NCBI GenBank assembly: GCA_032464575.1
Contig: JAWDKM010000002.1
Location: 639,563-703,562, forward strand
Source: Pontivivens sp032464575
GTDB taxonomy: Bacteria; Pseudomonadota; Alphaproteobacteria; Rhodobacterales; Rhodobacteraceae
DNA length: 64,000 nucleotides
Direction of reading: 5' to 3'
Numbering within the stretch: position 1 is the first letter of the stretch; every line of letters starts with the position of its first letter. The notes under the pieces were generated by a model. The model was not told the DNA's origin and made no database searches. It saw only the letters and a list, made by a program, of their open reading frames with translations. The position numbers and the translations under genes were made by a program. This document shows positions 28,507 through 36,869 of this stretch, one piece after another.

Positions 28507-29425
28507 CGCGCTCCAGGAAGACGTTCTCGATGACGAAACGGTGCATGGCGAGATCCGTGGCGGCGTATGTCAGCCAGTTCTCGGCGAAGTCCGGGGCGAG
28601 CCGGATCGTGTGCCCGCCCCGGACCGCCATTTCGAGCTTTCCCCGCTCGGCGGCATAGCTCAGCACGTTGCGGATATGCGCACGGGACACCCCGAACCGG
28701 TCCGACAGCGCGCCGAACGGCACCTCCGCGACGTAGTTCCCTTCGGGCGTGATCCGGATGCTGCCGGTCAGCTGGCTGCAGATCAGGTGGCCATAGTCCG
28801 GCGAGAGCATCTCGAGGACATGGGGGAAATGCGGCAGGGCCGAGAACCCGTGCTGCACGAGCAGCTCGACCAGAGCGGTGGCATGCGCCTCCACCAGCTT
28901 CGGGCGTCCGACGATCTCGTCGGGATGGTGGGGGAGCGGATCGAGGTGATGAAGTGCCTCGACGATGGTCCGCAGTCCCGTCCGGCCGATATCGATCAGA
29001 CCCGGCGTCGGGCGGTACCGGCGCATCCGGCGGTCGCCGTCCACGCCGATCGCCTCGACCATCCCGGCATGTTCGAACGCGCGCAATGCGGAGCGGATCC
29101 AGGACTTGGTGGCGTAGGGGGCTTCGGACAGCACCTCCCTCAGGCGCGTCGCGGTCGCGCCGCCGCACGGGTCGCTGGGATCGGAGGTCTCATCGAGATA
29201 CACCACGAAGCACAGGGCGGAGAACCGCGAGAGCTGGCAGAGGATCTTCCCGTCGCGCACCCGGTCCTCCATGATCGGAAAGACGGTCTGGGTGTAGTGT
29301 GCCAGCGCCGGGAAGAACTTCGGATGCCCGCGGATCGCCACGCCATCGGACAGGATGGTGCACGGATCCAGCGAGGCGACCCGACGGCTGATGACCGGCC
29401 CCACACCGGCACACTCTTCGATCAT
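28484..29425 (-). CDS. Uncharacterised winged-helix protein, convergent with autotransporter
   Basis: This 313-residue protein is not recognised as a named family. Residues about 255-290 (GALSDRFGVSRAHIRNVLSY, followed by RGKLEMAVRGGHTIRLAP) look like a winged helix-turn-helix. A second candidate DNA-binding helix lies in SEAPYATKSWIRSALRAFEHAGM. No signal peptide or membrane helix is visible. The ATG at 29425 has GGGAG about 6 bp upstream on the minus strand. Its position suggests a role in controlling the autotransporter, but this is only context. It could equally be an unrelated regulator. Confidence 0.7.
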   Translation of the reverse strand: MIEECAGVGPVISRRVASLDPCTILSDGVAIRGHPKFFPALAHYTQTVFPIMEDRVRDGKILCQLSRFSALCFVVYLDETSDPSDPCGGATATRLREVLSEAPYATKSWIRSALRAFEHAGMVEAIGVDGDRRMRRYRPTPGLIDIGRTGLRTIVEALHHLDPLPHHPDEIVGRPKLVEAHATALVELLVQHGFSALPHFPHVLEMLSPDYGHLICSQLTGSIRITPEGNYVAEVPFGALSDRFGVSRAHIRNVLSYAAERGKLEMAVRGGHTIRLAPDFAENWLTYAATDLAMHRFVIENVFLEREIAATAH

Positions 29426-30236
29426 TCGAACGCTCCCACATCTTTCACACGGTTCAGTGGGGGAGATTTCCCCTGCCCTTCCGACCGGACCCAAAGCAGT
29501 TAAGCGAAGAGCCCCGACAGCCGGCAGTCCCAATTGGGGAGGGGGCAGACGATTGCGCTAAACACGACTCGAGCGTTCAGACCATCTGCGGCGGGCCTTC
29601 ATTTGCGAGGCCTTCGAGGTTAACGGAACGATACTTCTTGTGGATCGACTGCCGGTAATCGAGTGATCGACCTCGAACTCCGCGGCGCAAATGAGTCTTG
29701 GGCGGGTCTGGGCTCCGAAGGAACGCAGGCAGGTGGATCGGTTCCTGCGTGTCACCTGATCTGGCGCAATCAGGAGCGGCGCTGGCCGGGAAAGCGGGAT
29801 GAAAAACCGACTTACAGACTGCTCGCTCTTGCGATCCTGCTTGCCGTCATGACGACCGCTCGGGTTCAGACCGAGTTCACGGCTACGGATGGCGGCTGTA
29901 GTTGCGTCAGAGCCGGCGATTTCGATACAGGGACCACTAGCATTTCTTTCATGGGGCTGACGGGGGGGCGCAGCGACTGCACCGGCACTGTCCTGCATCG
30001 AAGCGCCACGATCCCATCCCGCTACCAACCGGTTTTCGACGGGCGCTGTTCTTTGCCGGCGACGGCTTCGAGCGTGGAAGCCCTGCCGTGTCCTACGTCG
30101 AAACCGACGTGTCGCGGAGCCTGGAGGCCGACATTCAAAGCGCACGTACGAATTATCAGCGCTTTGAGATCGCTGACGCATTCGTTTTTATCCAGACTGG
30201 ACCGCGCCGCCCGTGAGCGGCGCGACGATGTCTCGT
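29426..30236. other. Gene-poor region
   Basis: About 810 bp without a gene I can support. Open frames on both strands are low in domain-like sequence, and some look like out-of-frame remnants. A perfect hairpin lies at 30203-30224. This is possibly decayed DNA between the autotransporter and dehydrogenase loci. Confidence 0.5.
30203..30224. other. Perfect 8-bp-stem hairpin at end of sugar dehydrogenase gene
   Basis: CGCGCCGC and GCGGCGCG flank a 6-nt loop, 13 bp beyond the stop of the minus-strand dehydrogenase. No T tract follows, so a role as terminator or mRNA-end stabiliser is possible but unproven. Confidence 0.5.
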
Positions 30237-31526
30237 TCAGCCGCCCGGCGTCAGCTTGTGGATCATCCCCTCGTCCACCGCGGTATAGAGGCTGCCGTCG
30301 GGACCCATGACAACCGAACGAAAGCGTCCCGGCTCCATGGGCAACGTCATCTCCGTCACGTCCTCGACGTCGGTGTTGTCCGCGTTGAACTGGATCACGT
30401 CGATCCGCTGTCCGATGGGCGTACCGCCGAAGCCGATGCCCATGATACCGACGACCATCGCCCCGTCCCACTCGCCCCATTCCTCACCTTCGAGAAACGC
30501 TGCCGAGGATGTGCCCTGCGACCAGCCATTGTTGTTCCACACGGGCGGCATCGCATCAGGGTACGTGTCGAAGTCGGTCATCGGCATGAAGGCAGCGCGC
30601 TCATAGCGATTCATGCCGCCTTCCTGGTTCGGGCTGTAGCCGCAGTAATCGTCTGGGCAGTCGCCACGACCAGCCATGTTCGGGCGCGGATCCCAGCCGG
30701 CATTGCCGCCGTTTTCCAGGATCGTGATCTCATCCGAATGCCAGGGCCCGTGCTCGGCAGTGATCGCGGTACCCGTCTCCGGGTGAAAGGCAATGCCCTG
30801 CACGTTCCGGTGGCCGTAGGTGTAGGTCCGCGGGTCGAAGCCATCGGGTGGGCTGTTCTCGACGATTGCGTTGCCGTCGGTGTCGATGCGCAAAACCTTG
30901 GAACCCATAATAGTCGGGCTCTGCGGCACCTCGCCATTGTGGGTGTCACCAGTGGTCAGGAACAGGTGCCCGGTCGCGTCGAACCGCACCCGGCCGCCGT
31001 TGTGCGCGCCGGGGCCACCGAACGGATGATCGGACGCCGCCATCTTGTAAGGTACGTCGTCCACGATGTCGGTCCGCTCGGCGACGGCGGTGAAGTCGTC
31101 GCTGACCGTGAACCGCATCAGGCGGTTGGTATGCGGATCCGACATGTTCGAGGTCGAGTAGACGTAGATGCGCCGGTTCGCCTCGAACTCGGGATCGAAG
31201 GCGACGCCCATCATGCCCGCCTGGCCCTCGCAGAACAGGTCCGTACCGTTGCCGGCATAGCCTTCGGTCTCGCCTACGCCGTAGAGCGCGTTGACCGTAC
31301 CGTCGGGCATCCGGACCGACAGGCCCCGGCATTTCTCTGTAAACAGCATCGTGCCGTCGTCGAGGAACGCCATATCCCAGGGGTTCTCCAGCCCCTCGAG
31401 CACGATCTCGTGCTGCAGGCTGGTCGTGTTCATGCCGTTCTGTGCGATGACGGCCGAAGTCAGGCCAGTTGCCGCAAGAAGCGGGGCAAGAAGGCAAACG
31501 GATTTCGAAAGTGGTCGATAGATCAT
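30237..31526 (-). CDS. PQQ-dependent sugar dehydrogenase, soluble GDH/YliI type
   Basis: This 429-residue periplasmic protein has a signal peptide (about residues 1-28) and the six-bladed propeller fold of the glucose/sorbosone dehydrogenase family. Opening motifs are LENPWDMAFLDDGTMLFTEK and GMMGVAFDPEFEANRRIYVY. HPFGGPGAHNGGRVRFDATG carries the conserved His-Asn pair near the PQQ site, and GIAFHPETGTAITAEHGP is a second family block. The sugar is unknown. The cytochrome c gene 148 bp downstream of its start, on the same strand, could carry the electrons. The ATG at 31526 has GGGAGG about 6 bp before it. Confidence 0.88.
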   Translation of the reverse strand: MIYRPLSKSVCLLAPLLAATGLTSAVIAQNGMNTTSLQHEIVLEGLENPWDMAFLDDGTMLFTEKCRGLSVRMPDGTVNALYGVGETEGYAGNGTDLFCEGQAGMMGVAFDPEFEANRRIYVYSTSNMSDPHTNRLMRFTVSDDFTAVAERTDIVDDVPYKMAASDHPFGGPGAHNGGRVRFDATGHLFLTTGDTHNGEVPQSPTIMGSKVLRIDTDGNAIVENSPPDGFDPRTYTYGHRNVQGIAFHPETGTAITAEHGPWHSDEITILENGGNAGWDPRPNMAGRGDCPDDYCGYSPNQEGGMNRYERAAFMPMTDFDTYPDAMPPVWNNNGWSQGTSSAAFLEGEEWGEWDGAMVVGIMGIGFGGTPIGQRIDVIQFNADNTDVEDVTEMTLPMEPGRFRSVVMGPDGSLYTAVDEGMIHKLTPGG

Positions 31527-31674
31527 GAGGTCCTCCCAAGGTGCGGTCCTTTGCGGACCGATCATAGTTGGCCGTAGTCATCCGACTCCCCGAACTTATC
31601 CGATAGCTGGTGTTTACTGAAGGTTTTTGAGGAATTCCTCGTGATCGAAAGGCCGCAGCTGCTCGTGCGATATT

Positions 31675-32016
31675 CTAGAATGCCTCGGCGATGTAGACGA
31701 CGATGTCAGCGATATCCTCGTCCGAGAAATCCTCGACGACCGGCCACATCAGCGGTGAGTTCGGACCGATCCTTTCGTTTGCCCGGTACCGCCGCAGCCG
31801 TTCAGCAAGGTATCCCGCGTCCTGCCCCGCAAGCCTCGGAAAACTCGCGAGACCCGCTCCCGTCGGGCCGTGGCAAGTCCTGCAGACCTGCTGGTACACC
31901 GCTTCGCCCGCTGCCGCATCACCCCCAATCCCGCCTGCCACGTCGTCTTGCGACTTGGCCGGGTTCGTTTCGAAGACCCCTACGGTTAATGCCGCGATCA
32001 CTACGAGTACTCGCAT
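31675..32016 (-). CDS. Class I cytochrome c
   Basis: This 113-residue secreted protein has a signal peptide (about residues 1-22) and one haem-binding motif CRTCH near residue 45. A likely axial methionine lies in NSPLMWPVVEDFS, and the C-terminal helix is DEDIADIVVYIAEAF. It lies immediately upstream of the sugar dehydrogenase on the same strand and is probably its electron acceptor in the periplasm, passing electrons to an oxidase. Its small size and single haem fit soluble electron carriers. Confidence 0.88.
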   Translation of the reverse strand: MRVLVVIAALTVGVFETNPAKSQDDVAGGIGGDAAAGEAVYQQVCRTCHGPTGAGLASFPRLAGQDAGYLAERLRRYRANERIGPNSPLMWPVVEDFSDEDIADIVVYIAEAF

Positions 32017-32706
32017 TGTAAGCCCACCTGATCGTCAGTTGCGCCATCATATCAGTAGTCCTACGACAACCAATAGTTTATGCTGCTAACTGCGATCAAT
32101 CAATATTTAATGATAGTATTCATGTGATCGGCTGCCTCGCGCGTCTGCTATTATTTCTGATGACTCAAACCAAAGGAGCGTTGGATCAGCGATCGTGCGC
32201 TACAGGGCCAATGACAAGTACGAAGTCCGTCGGAAGGGGGACCTGCAGCCGTGTTGTCGAGTCGGGAAAAGAGGTCATCAAAACCTGACAGAGCCGCCGA
32301 TTTGCATGATTGCCCAGCGTAGCCATGCTGCTTCACGACGGAGCCGGTCATGACATGATGTGCTGAAGTTCCTCTTTGGCATAAGAGCAATGGCTGAGGC
32401 CTCTGAATGCAATGGTACAATTGAGTTTCACGGAACAAGGCATTGTATGCAAATGCGGCTTCTCGCCTAACGTGGAGAGGTGAAGTGGCGGCCCGAAGTG
32501 AACCAAGCGTTCGAGCCCCGTGATTGCTGTCTGCCGCGGGTGAGCTTCGTTGTACCGCGGCGACAACTTATTGCGAAATGGAATGCTTGTCCTGCGCGTA
32601 GGACTTGCTTCAAACCAGCTCACCGGCACGGTACACCTACGACATCGTTGATCTCCCAGCTTGAACTTCTAAGCGGGGCGGGAACCGTGCGAGCCCAGTC
32701 ATCGCT
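32017..32706. other. Gene-free A/T-richer region
   Basis: About 690 bp, clearly lower in GC than the surroundings (especially 32040-32200), with no recognisable protein on either strand. It separates the cytochrome/dehydrogenase pair from the iron-uptake island. It may hold the promoter of the cytochrome gene. I cannot assign function. Confidence 0.55.
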
Positions 32707-33771
32707 TCATGCCGTGAAGCCCGGGTAATCGCGCCGCCAGTAGGTGACGGCGAGCTGGGTTCCCTTGCCCAGACCGCACCGCCCCCTGAACAACCGGCGT
32801 GCGGCATGTGCGCCGTCGAACTCTCCGGCGAACCATGCCTGATCGGGCTGCATGCGTTCCGTAAGCTGCTCCATGAGGTCGAGCGCGGCGGTCTCGAAGG
32901 TATCGGGACCCAGGCGGTGCACGGTGAGGTCGGTTTCCGGCAGATAGGCCATAACATCGCAATCGGCCGGCGCGGCCACGACGACATGCCCGACAGCCCT
33001 GGCCGGCAGGCGGCCCATGATGCGCGCCGCCGATGACAGTCCCGTCATGTCCGCCGCCAGAAGATAGCGTGCCGCTGCCGGAAGCGCCTGCATTCCTGCC
33101 GGCCCCATGGCGCCGATCTGATCGCCGGGGCGGGCCGCCTGGGCCCAGAGCGAGATCAGCCCCTCGCCGTGACACACGACGTCGATGTCGAGCTCGCCGA
33201 CATTCGGGCGGGTCCCCGCGATCGTCATGTATCGGGCATGGAGAACGTCTTTGCCCCGTGGCCAGACTGGAGCGCCGTTTGCCGCCATGCTCGGCCAGAC
33301 GGGGGTCCGATCCGGGCGGGACGGGAGCATCAGCTTCAGATGGAAGCCCGCCTTCTTCCGTTCGGCCAGATCCGGCATGTTCAGCGTGACGCGCTGCATA
33401 CCCTCGAAGATCCTCCGCGACGCCACGACCGTCAGGATCCGGAAATTCGGCGGCAGGTCCCCTTCGCGGGTAGGCTCGCCCGACCAGCGCATCGCCGAGG
33501 CGGCCCCGGCATCGAGTGCGCCGACATGGCGGGCGATCTCGTCCTTGAAGAAGATGAGCGCGCTGTCGCTCGGTGCGCCGAGCGCGACATGCAGCCCGTC
33601 CGGCCCGGCGCGGAACGCGACGCTGAAATCGTCCCGGTCGATGAAGCGCGTTCCATCCGGACGCTCCGCAAACTCCAGGTTATGGTCGTCCTGCAAGTGG
33701 CTCACGAAGGCCGACAACATACCATCGGCCTCGTGAGTCGGAACGACGGTTCGGGTTTCGATGAGCGGCAT
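32707..33771 (-). CDS. DUF2218-SIP fusion: siderophore-interacting ferric reductase
   Basis: This 354-residue protein joins an N-terminal DUF2218 domain (about residues 1-95) to a siderophore-interacting FAD-binding domain. Segments RILTVVASRRIFEGMQRVTL and HARYMTIAG match the FAD part of the ViuB/SIP family, and the C-terminal TQLAVTYWRRDYPGF is typical of the NAD(P)H-side domain. SIPs reduce Fe(III)-siderophore in the cytoplasm to release iron. It lies at the 3' end of the exbB-exbD-exbD-tonB operon. This DUF2218-SIP architecture recurs in other bacteria. Confidence 0.9.
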   Translation of the reverse strand: MPLIETRTVVPTHEADGMLSAFVSHLQDDHNLEFAERPDGTRFIDRDDFSVAFRAGPDGLHVALGAPSDSALIFFKDEIARHVGALDAGAASAMRWSGEPTREGDLPPNFRILTVVASRRIFEGMQRVTLNMPDLAERKKAGFHLKLMLPSRPDRTPVWPSMAANGAPVWPRGKDVLHARYMTIAGTRPNVGELDIDVVCHGEGLISLWAQAARPGDQIGAMGPAGMQALPAAARYLLAADMTGLSSAARIMGRLPARAVGHVVVAAPADCDVMAYLPETDLTVHRLGPDTFETAALDLMEQLTERMQPDQAWFAGEFDGAHAARRLFRGRCGLGKGTQLAVTYWRRDYPGFTA

Positions 33772-33774
33772 GTG

Positions 33775-33882
33775 TCAGATCCAGTTCGGCGGGAAGGGGT
33801 GGTTGAACTTCGGGAGCTTTTGCGAACTCGGAACCGTGCACATCCGTCTCCCCGACTGGCGTTCGAACTGCTCGATCATCAT
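33775..33882 (-). CDS. Candidate 35-residue small protein between tonB and SIP
   Basis: An open frame starting at ATG 33882 (or 33879) encodes about 35 residues, beginning MMIEQFERQSGRRM and ending HPFPPNWI. A strong AAGGAG lies 7-8 bp upstream, and the stop is 3 bp before the SIP start, so translational coupling is likely. It has no signal peptide, cannot be matched to HemP, and contains one cysteine. Coding status is inferred from ribosome binding and position only. Confidence 0.5.
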   Translation of the reverse strand: MMIEQFERQSGRRMCTVPSSQKLPKFNHPFPPNWI

Positions 33883-33921
33883 TTGAAAACTCCTTCCGAA
33901 GTGCCGTGAAAGCTCGCTTCG

Positions 33922-34956
33922 CTATTGGATGCGAAGCGGGACGGAAAAGCTCTGTTGCGCCAATTGCAGGCTCGTCGGGGCGGCCGGTACCGCGCCCTGG
34001 CGGATGATGGCGAGGCTCGCTCGATCCAGCCGAGGGTTCCCGGAGGACTGGCCGATGCTCGCCGAAAGCACGGTGCCGTCGCGCGCGATCGTCAGTTGCA
34101 ACAGCACCGTCCCACGACGCCCCTGCGTCCGGACCGAGCGGCGATTCAGGTCCGCCACGATCCGGGCACCCCACTCCGCGACGAGGGAGCTCCGCTCCGC
34201 CGGAGACATCGACGGCACGACTGACCTCCCCGCGTTTCCGGCAACGGGTCCTTCCCCCGCACCCGCCGCCGTCGTGTCCGGACGCGCGTCGGACGCGGCC
34301 TGGTTCGACGGGCCGGGTTGCGTATGCGTGACAGCGGGCCGTTGCGGGTCCGTCTCGGGCTGCGGCGCAGGGGTCGCCTGACGCGCTTCACGGGGCCGCG
34401 CTCGGGGCGGGCTCGAACGAGTGACGGCAGCTTCGGTCTGGGCCGGCTCCGCGGGCGTCGTGTCCACCCGCGGAGCCTCCACCGGCGCGGCCTCCGGCAT
34501 GGGGCGGGGTGGTACTACGGTCTGGCGACGATCCTGCCGGGGCCGATCGATCGTATCGGTCTGCAGCGCGACGCCCTCCGCCCGTGGCGTTTCGGCGGCA
34601 AGCTCCGTGGGTGTTGCGGTCGTCGGCGTCTCGGGTACGTGGTCGATCTCCTGCCGCTCCGGCCCTTCGAGCGCAGGCACCTGGGTTGGCGCAGTCTCCG
34701 CCGAGGGAAGCTCCGTCTCCGGAAGGGCAGGCGTCTCGGGCTGCTGCATCTCGATGCTCCCGCCGATCTCGACGGGCCGCTCCCATCGCTCGACCATCGT
34801 GGCGAAGCTCGCCGAAGACGCCTGCATCGATATGGCCTGCAGGCCGCCGGCACCCGCACCGCCGAGGACCCCTTCCTCCGGTCGGCCCATCCAGAACAGC
34901 AGATGCACGAGCAGCGCGAGACCCAGGCAGAGCGCGCCCTCCAGGTACCGCATCAT
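33922..34956 (-). CDS. tonB: TonB-family energy transducer
   Basis: This 344-residue protein has an N-terminal membrane anchor (MMRYLEGALCLGLALLVHLL), a long Pro/Glu/Ala-rich periplasmic linker (about residues 70-240), and a C-terminal TonB domain. The domain includes GTVLLQLTIARDGTVLSASI and PRLDRASLAIIRQG. TonB transmits proton-motive force from ExbB-ExbD to outer-membrane receptors. The start overlaps the exbD stop (ATGATG at 34951-34956). It belongs to the exbBDD-tonB-SIP operon and probably serves the receptor encoded at 43683-45848. Confidence 0.9.
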   Translation of the reverse strand: MMRYLEGALCLGLALLVHLLFWMGRPEEGVLGGAGAGGLQAISMQASSASFATMVERWERPVEIGGSIEMQQPETPALPETELPSAETAPTQVPALEGPERQEIDHVPETPTTATPTELAAETPRAEGVALQTDTIDRPRQDRRQTVVPPRPMPEAAPVEAPRVDTTPAEPAQTEAAVTRSSPPRARPREARQATPAPQPETDPQRPAVTHTQPGPSNQAASDARPDTTAAGAGEGPVAGNAGRSVVPSMSPAERSSLVAEWGARIVADLNRRSVRTQGRRGTVLLQLTIARDGTVLSASIGQSSGNPRLDRASLAIIRQGAVPAAPTSLQLAQQSFSVPLRIQ

Positions 34957-35330
34957 TGCGTCGTGACCAGAACGGTGTCGGTGATCCCGATCGCCGACAA
35001 ACGCGGGAGCAGCGCGGCCAGCTCCGCCGCCGGCACGCGCGCATCTGCGCGGATCAGAAGCGGACCGTCCCGTTCGTCCAAGGCGAGGGCGTCGAACACG
35101 GCGCCCGCTCGAACATCGTTGAAGGCGAGTTCGCCTTCGGCGCTGACGTAGAGCACGTCCTGCCCGTCGGCGGGCGCGTCCGCTTCGGAGGTGGGAAGCT
35201 CGACGTCGAACGGGGCGGGTGGGGCGATCTGTGCCGTCATCAGAAAGAAGATCAGCAGCAGGAAGACGACGTTGATCATCGGAACGACGCTCTCGGCCCT
35301 TGGTCGTCTGCGTTTGCGTGAGAGCTGCAT
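34953..35330 (-). CDS. exbD: ExbD-family biopolymer transport protein (second copy)
   Basis: This 125-residue protein has a single N-terminal helix (PMINVVFLLLIFFLMTAQIA) with the conserved aspartate position replaced by Asn (M-I-N), and a periplasmic C-terminal domain. ExbD proteins normally carry an essential Asp in this helix that conducts protons; here the helix reads SVVPMINVVF. It may be a non-conducting partner of the other ExbD. The start at 35330 begins MQLSRKRRRP. Its stop overlaps the tonB start. Confidence 0.85.
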   Translation of the reverse strand: MQLSRKRRRPRAESVVPMINVVFLLLIFFLMTAQIAPPAPFDVELPTSEADAPADGQDVLYVSAEGELAFNDVRAGAVFDALALDERDGPLLIRADARVPAAELAALLPRLSAIGITDTVLVTTQ

Positions 35331-35332
35331 CG

Positions 35333-35716
35333 CTACTCCACCAACACCGCTGTTTCGAAGCCTGCTCCCCGAAGGAGCTGCAACACGTCCACCACACGCT
35401 GCAGCTCCGCCCCGTTGCGCGGCCGCAGCACGATCGCATCCGCAGGCGTTTGCGTGAGCTCGCCGAGTCGTGTCAGAAGGGTTGCGTCGTCCACGTTCCG
35501 GCCGTTGAGCCGCTGCCCCTCGGGCAACACGTCGATGAGGCGCGGCGGACCTGAATATGCGTCGCCGCCCGATCCGGCCAGCTGCAACGGAACCGCAGCA
35601 TCGACGCCGAAGCGGGCGGCCAGCATGAAGAAGACGAGCAGCAGGAAAACCACGTCGATCATGGGCGTCAGGCTGGGCTTTCGCCGGATTCGCTGTCGGG
35701 CAAAAACGAACATCAT
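35333..35716 (-). CDS. exbD: ExbD-family biopolymer transport protein (first copy)
   Basis: This 127-residue protein has one N-terminal helix LTPMIDVVFLLLVFFMLAAR, carrying the essential Asp in the canonical PMIDVVF motif, and a periplasmic domain. It forms the proton channel with ExbB. Its start ATG overlaps the exbB stop (ATGATG). A second exbD follows 2 bp downstream, and that copy lacks the aspartate. Confidence 0.9.
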   Translation of the reverse strand: MMFVFARQRIRRKPSLTPMIDVVFLLLVFFMLAARFGVDAAVPLQLAGSGGDAYSGPPRLIDVLPEGQRLNGRNVDDATLLTRLGELTQTPADAIVLRPRNGAELQRVVDVLQLLRGAGFETAVLVE

Positions 35717-36348
35717 TCCGCGGCTCGAATGGCAACGAGGTAGGGCGGCGTGTGGGTGAAGATGCGGGTTGCCGCATTCTCCATATCCGACTGGACGCTC
35801 TCGACGACGCTTTCGAACCACGTGAGCGCCATGGAGGCCGGGATGGCCACCGCCATGCCAGCAGCGGTCGTCAGCAGCGCCTCCCAGATCCCGCCGGCGA
35901 GCGCGGCCGGGTCGGCCCTCGCCCCCGCCTCCTGAAGCGCCTGGAACGCGGCGATCATGCCGAGTACCGTGCCGAGCAAGCCGAGAAGCGGCGCGATGGT
36001 CGCGATGAGCTCGAGTGCGCGAAGGCCCGAGCGGGCGCGCGCCAGCTCGATCCGGGCGACGCGTTCCGTCTCCTCCCGCGCATCGTCCTTGGTGTAGTCG
36101 CCGTTCATCCGCGCCCCGATCGCTGCTGAGGCCAGTCGAGCACGCAGCGAGTTGCGTTGCTCGAGCCGCCGGCGCGCCGCCTCCGGATCTCCCTCGACCC
36201 AGAGGTCGACCGCGTCGTCCGTCGCAGCGCCGGACCAGGCGCCCATGCTCACCAGCCGAAGGATCTTCCAAAGAATGAGAGCGAGTGTGAGGACGGAGAG
36301 CGCAGCGATCACCCAGATCGCGATGCCGCCTTGCTGAAGAAGATCCAT
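35713..36348 (-). CDS. exbB: ExbB/TolQ/MotA-family proton channel protein
   Basis: This 211-residue inner-membrane protein has three helices, at about residues 7-27, 110-132 and 150-175. The second and third include IATIAPLLGLLGTVLGMIAA and GIWEALLTTAAGMAVAIPAS, matching the MotA/TolQ/ExbB domain. It forms the pentameric core that powers TonB. The gene is translationally linked to a small upstream frame (TGATG at 36346-36350) and to the downstream exbD. Confidence 0.92.
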   Translation of the reverse strand: MDLLQQGGIAIWVIAALSVLTLALILWKILRLVSMGAWSGAATDDAVDLWVEGDPEAARRRLEQRNSLRARLASAAIGARMNGDYTKDDAREETERVARIELARARSGLRALELIATIAPLLGLLGTVLGMIAAFQALQEAGARADPAALAGGIWEALLTTAAGMAVAIPASMALTWFESVVESVQSDMENAATRIFTHTPPYLVAIRAAE

Positions 36349-36506
36349 CAGTTCGGAACCTCGATCGAAATACTGGAAACGTTCGTCACATCGGGGACCC
36401 GTGTGTCGGGCGGTAACGACACCTGAAGAGGACGGGCGCGCATGCGTGCCGTCGCGCGGCGAGACACCCGCCGGGAAAGGTCATGCCGAAGATGAAGGTG
36501 AACCAT
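36348..36506 (-). CDS. Candidate 52-residue Arg-rich leader protein upstream of exbB
   Basis: A frame from ATG 36506 encodes 52 residues, starting MVHLHLRHDLSRRVSRR and ending SSISIEVPN, with its TGA overlapping the exbB ATG. The C-terminal half (VSLPPDTRVPDVTNVSSISI) is plausible protein. It could be a small periplasmic or leader peptide that couples translation to exbB. No family is recognised, the ribosome site is weak, and the coding call is tentative. Confidence 0.4.
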   Translation of the reverse strand: MVHLHLRHDLSRRVSRRATARMRARPLQVSLPPDTRVPDVTNVSSISIEVPN

Positions 36507-36869
36507 GGGTCCGCCGCCGAGAGTGCAGGAGTTCAGCGTCTGGCGAGGCTGGCGGGTGCTGGCGGCCAATTCTGATAAATTTCATCGGATTTATAGAGTG
36601 TGGCTCCGCGGTGTGCAAGGAGCCCGTGGTTCGAGGCGCTGTCCGCTTCTCTTCACCTGATCACACGCAGCGGCAACGCCGTCGGTGCCGAGCCTGTAAC
36701 GAGCGTCCCATTGGTCGGCGCAGTGATAGGATCCGCCTCAACTTCGCGTTCGAAGACAGACCTGCTGCAACCAATGCGTCGAGCCGGTCCAACACAGCAT
36801 GCGTCGGATAAGCCGTCAGTGCCTGGTGGGTAGGAAGCGCCCGCCACCGTATTTCTGTCTCGACCGAGG
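36507..36869. other. Regulatory gap between exbB operon and siderophore synthesis genes
   Basis: About 360 bp with no supported gene. It must hold the promoter of the minus-strand exbB operon. An A/T-rich imperfect dyad lies at 36571-36597. The stretch is also the 3' flank of the IucC-type synthetase gene, and I see no strong terminator there. Confidence 0.5.
36571..36597. promoter_or_regulatory. A/T-rich dyad upstream of the exbB operon
   Basis: TCTGATAAAT and ATTTATAGA form an inverted repeat with a single unpaired G in the left arm and about 8 nt between. It is the most A/T-rich patch in this gap and sits about 65 bp upstream of the candidate leader ATG. An operator for an iron regulator is possible; it does not match the TGA-N9-TCA pattern. 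Confidence 0.4.

Noticed and set aside
29663..30310. Plus-strand 215-residue open frame
   Set aside because: No domain-like pattern or family motif, no clear ribosome site, and it runs into the antisense of the sugar dehydrogenase gene.
32348..32728. Overlapping short frames on both strands in the A/T-richer gap
   Set aside because: They have no recognisable motif or upstream ribosome site, and base composition does not show codon bias.
33922..35439. A 505-residue TonB starting far upstream
   Set aside because: The extra N-terminal part overlaps exbD in another frame; the ATG at 34956 begins the membrane anchor and overlaps the exbD stop.
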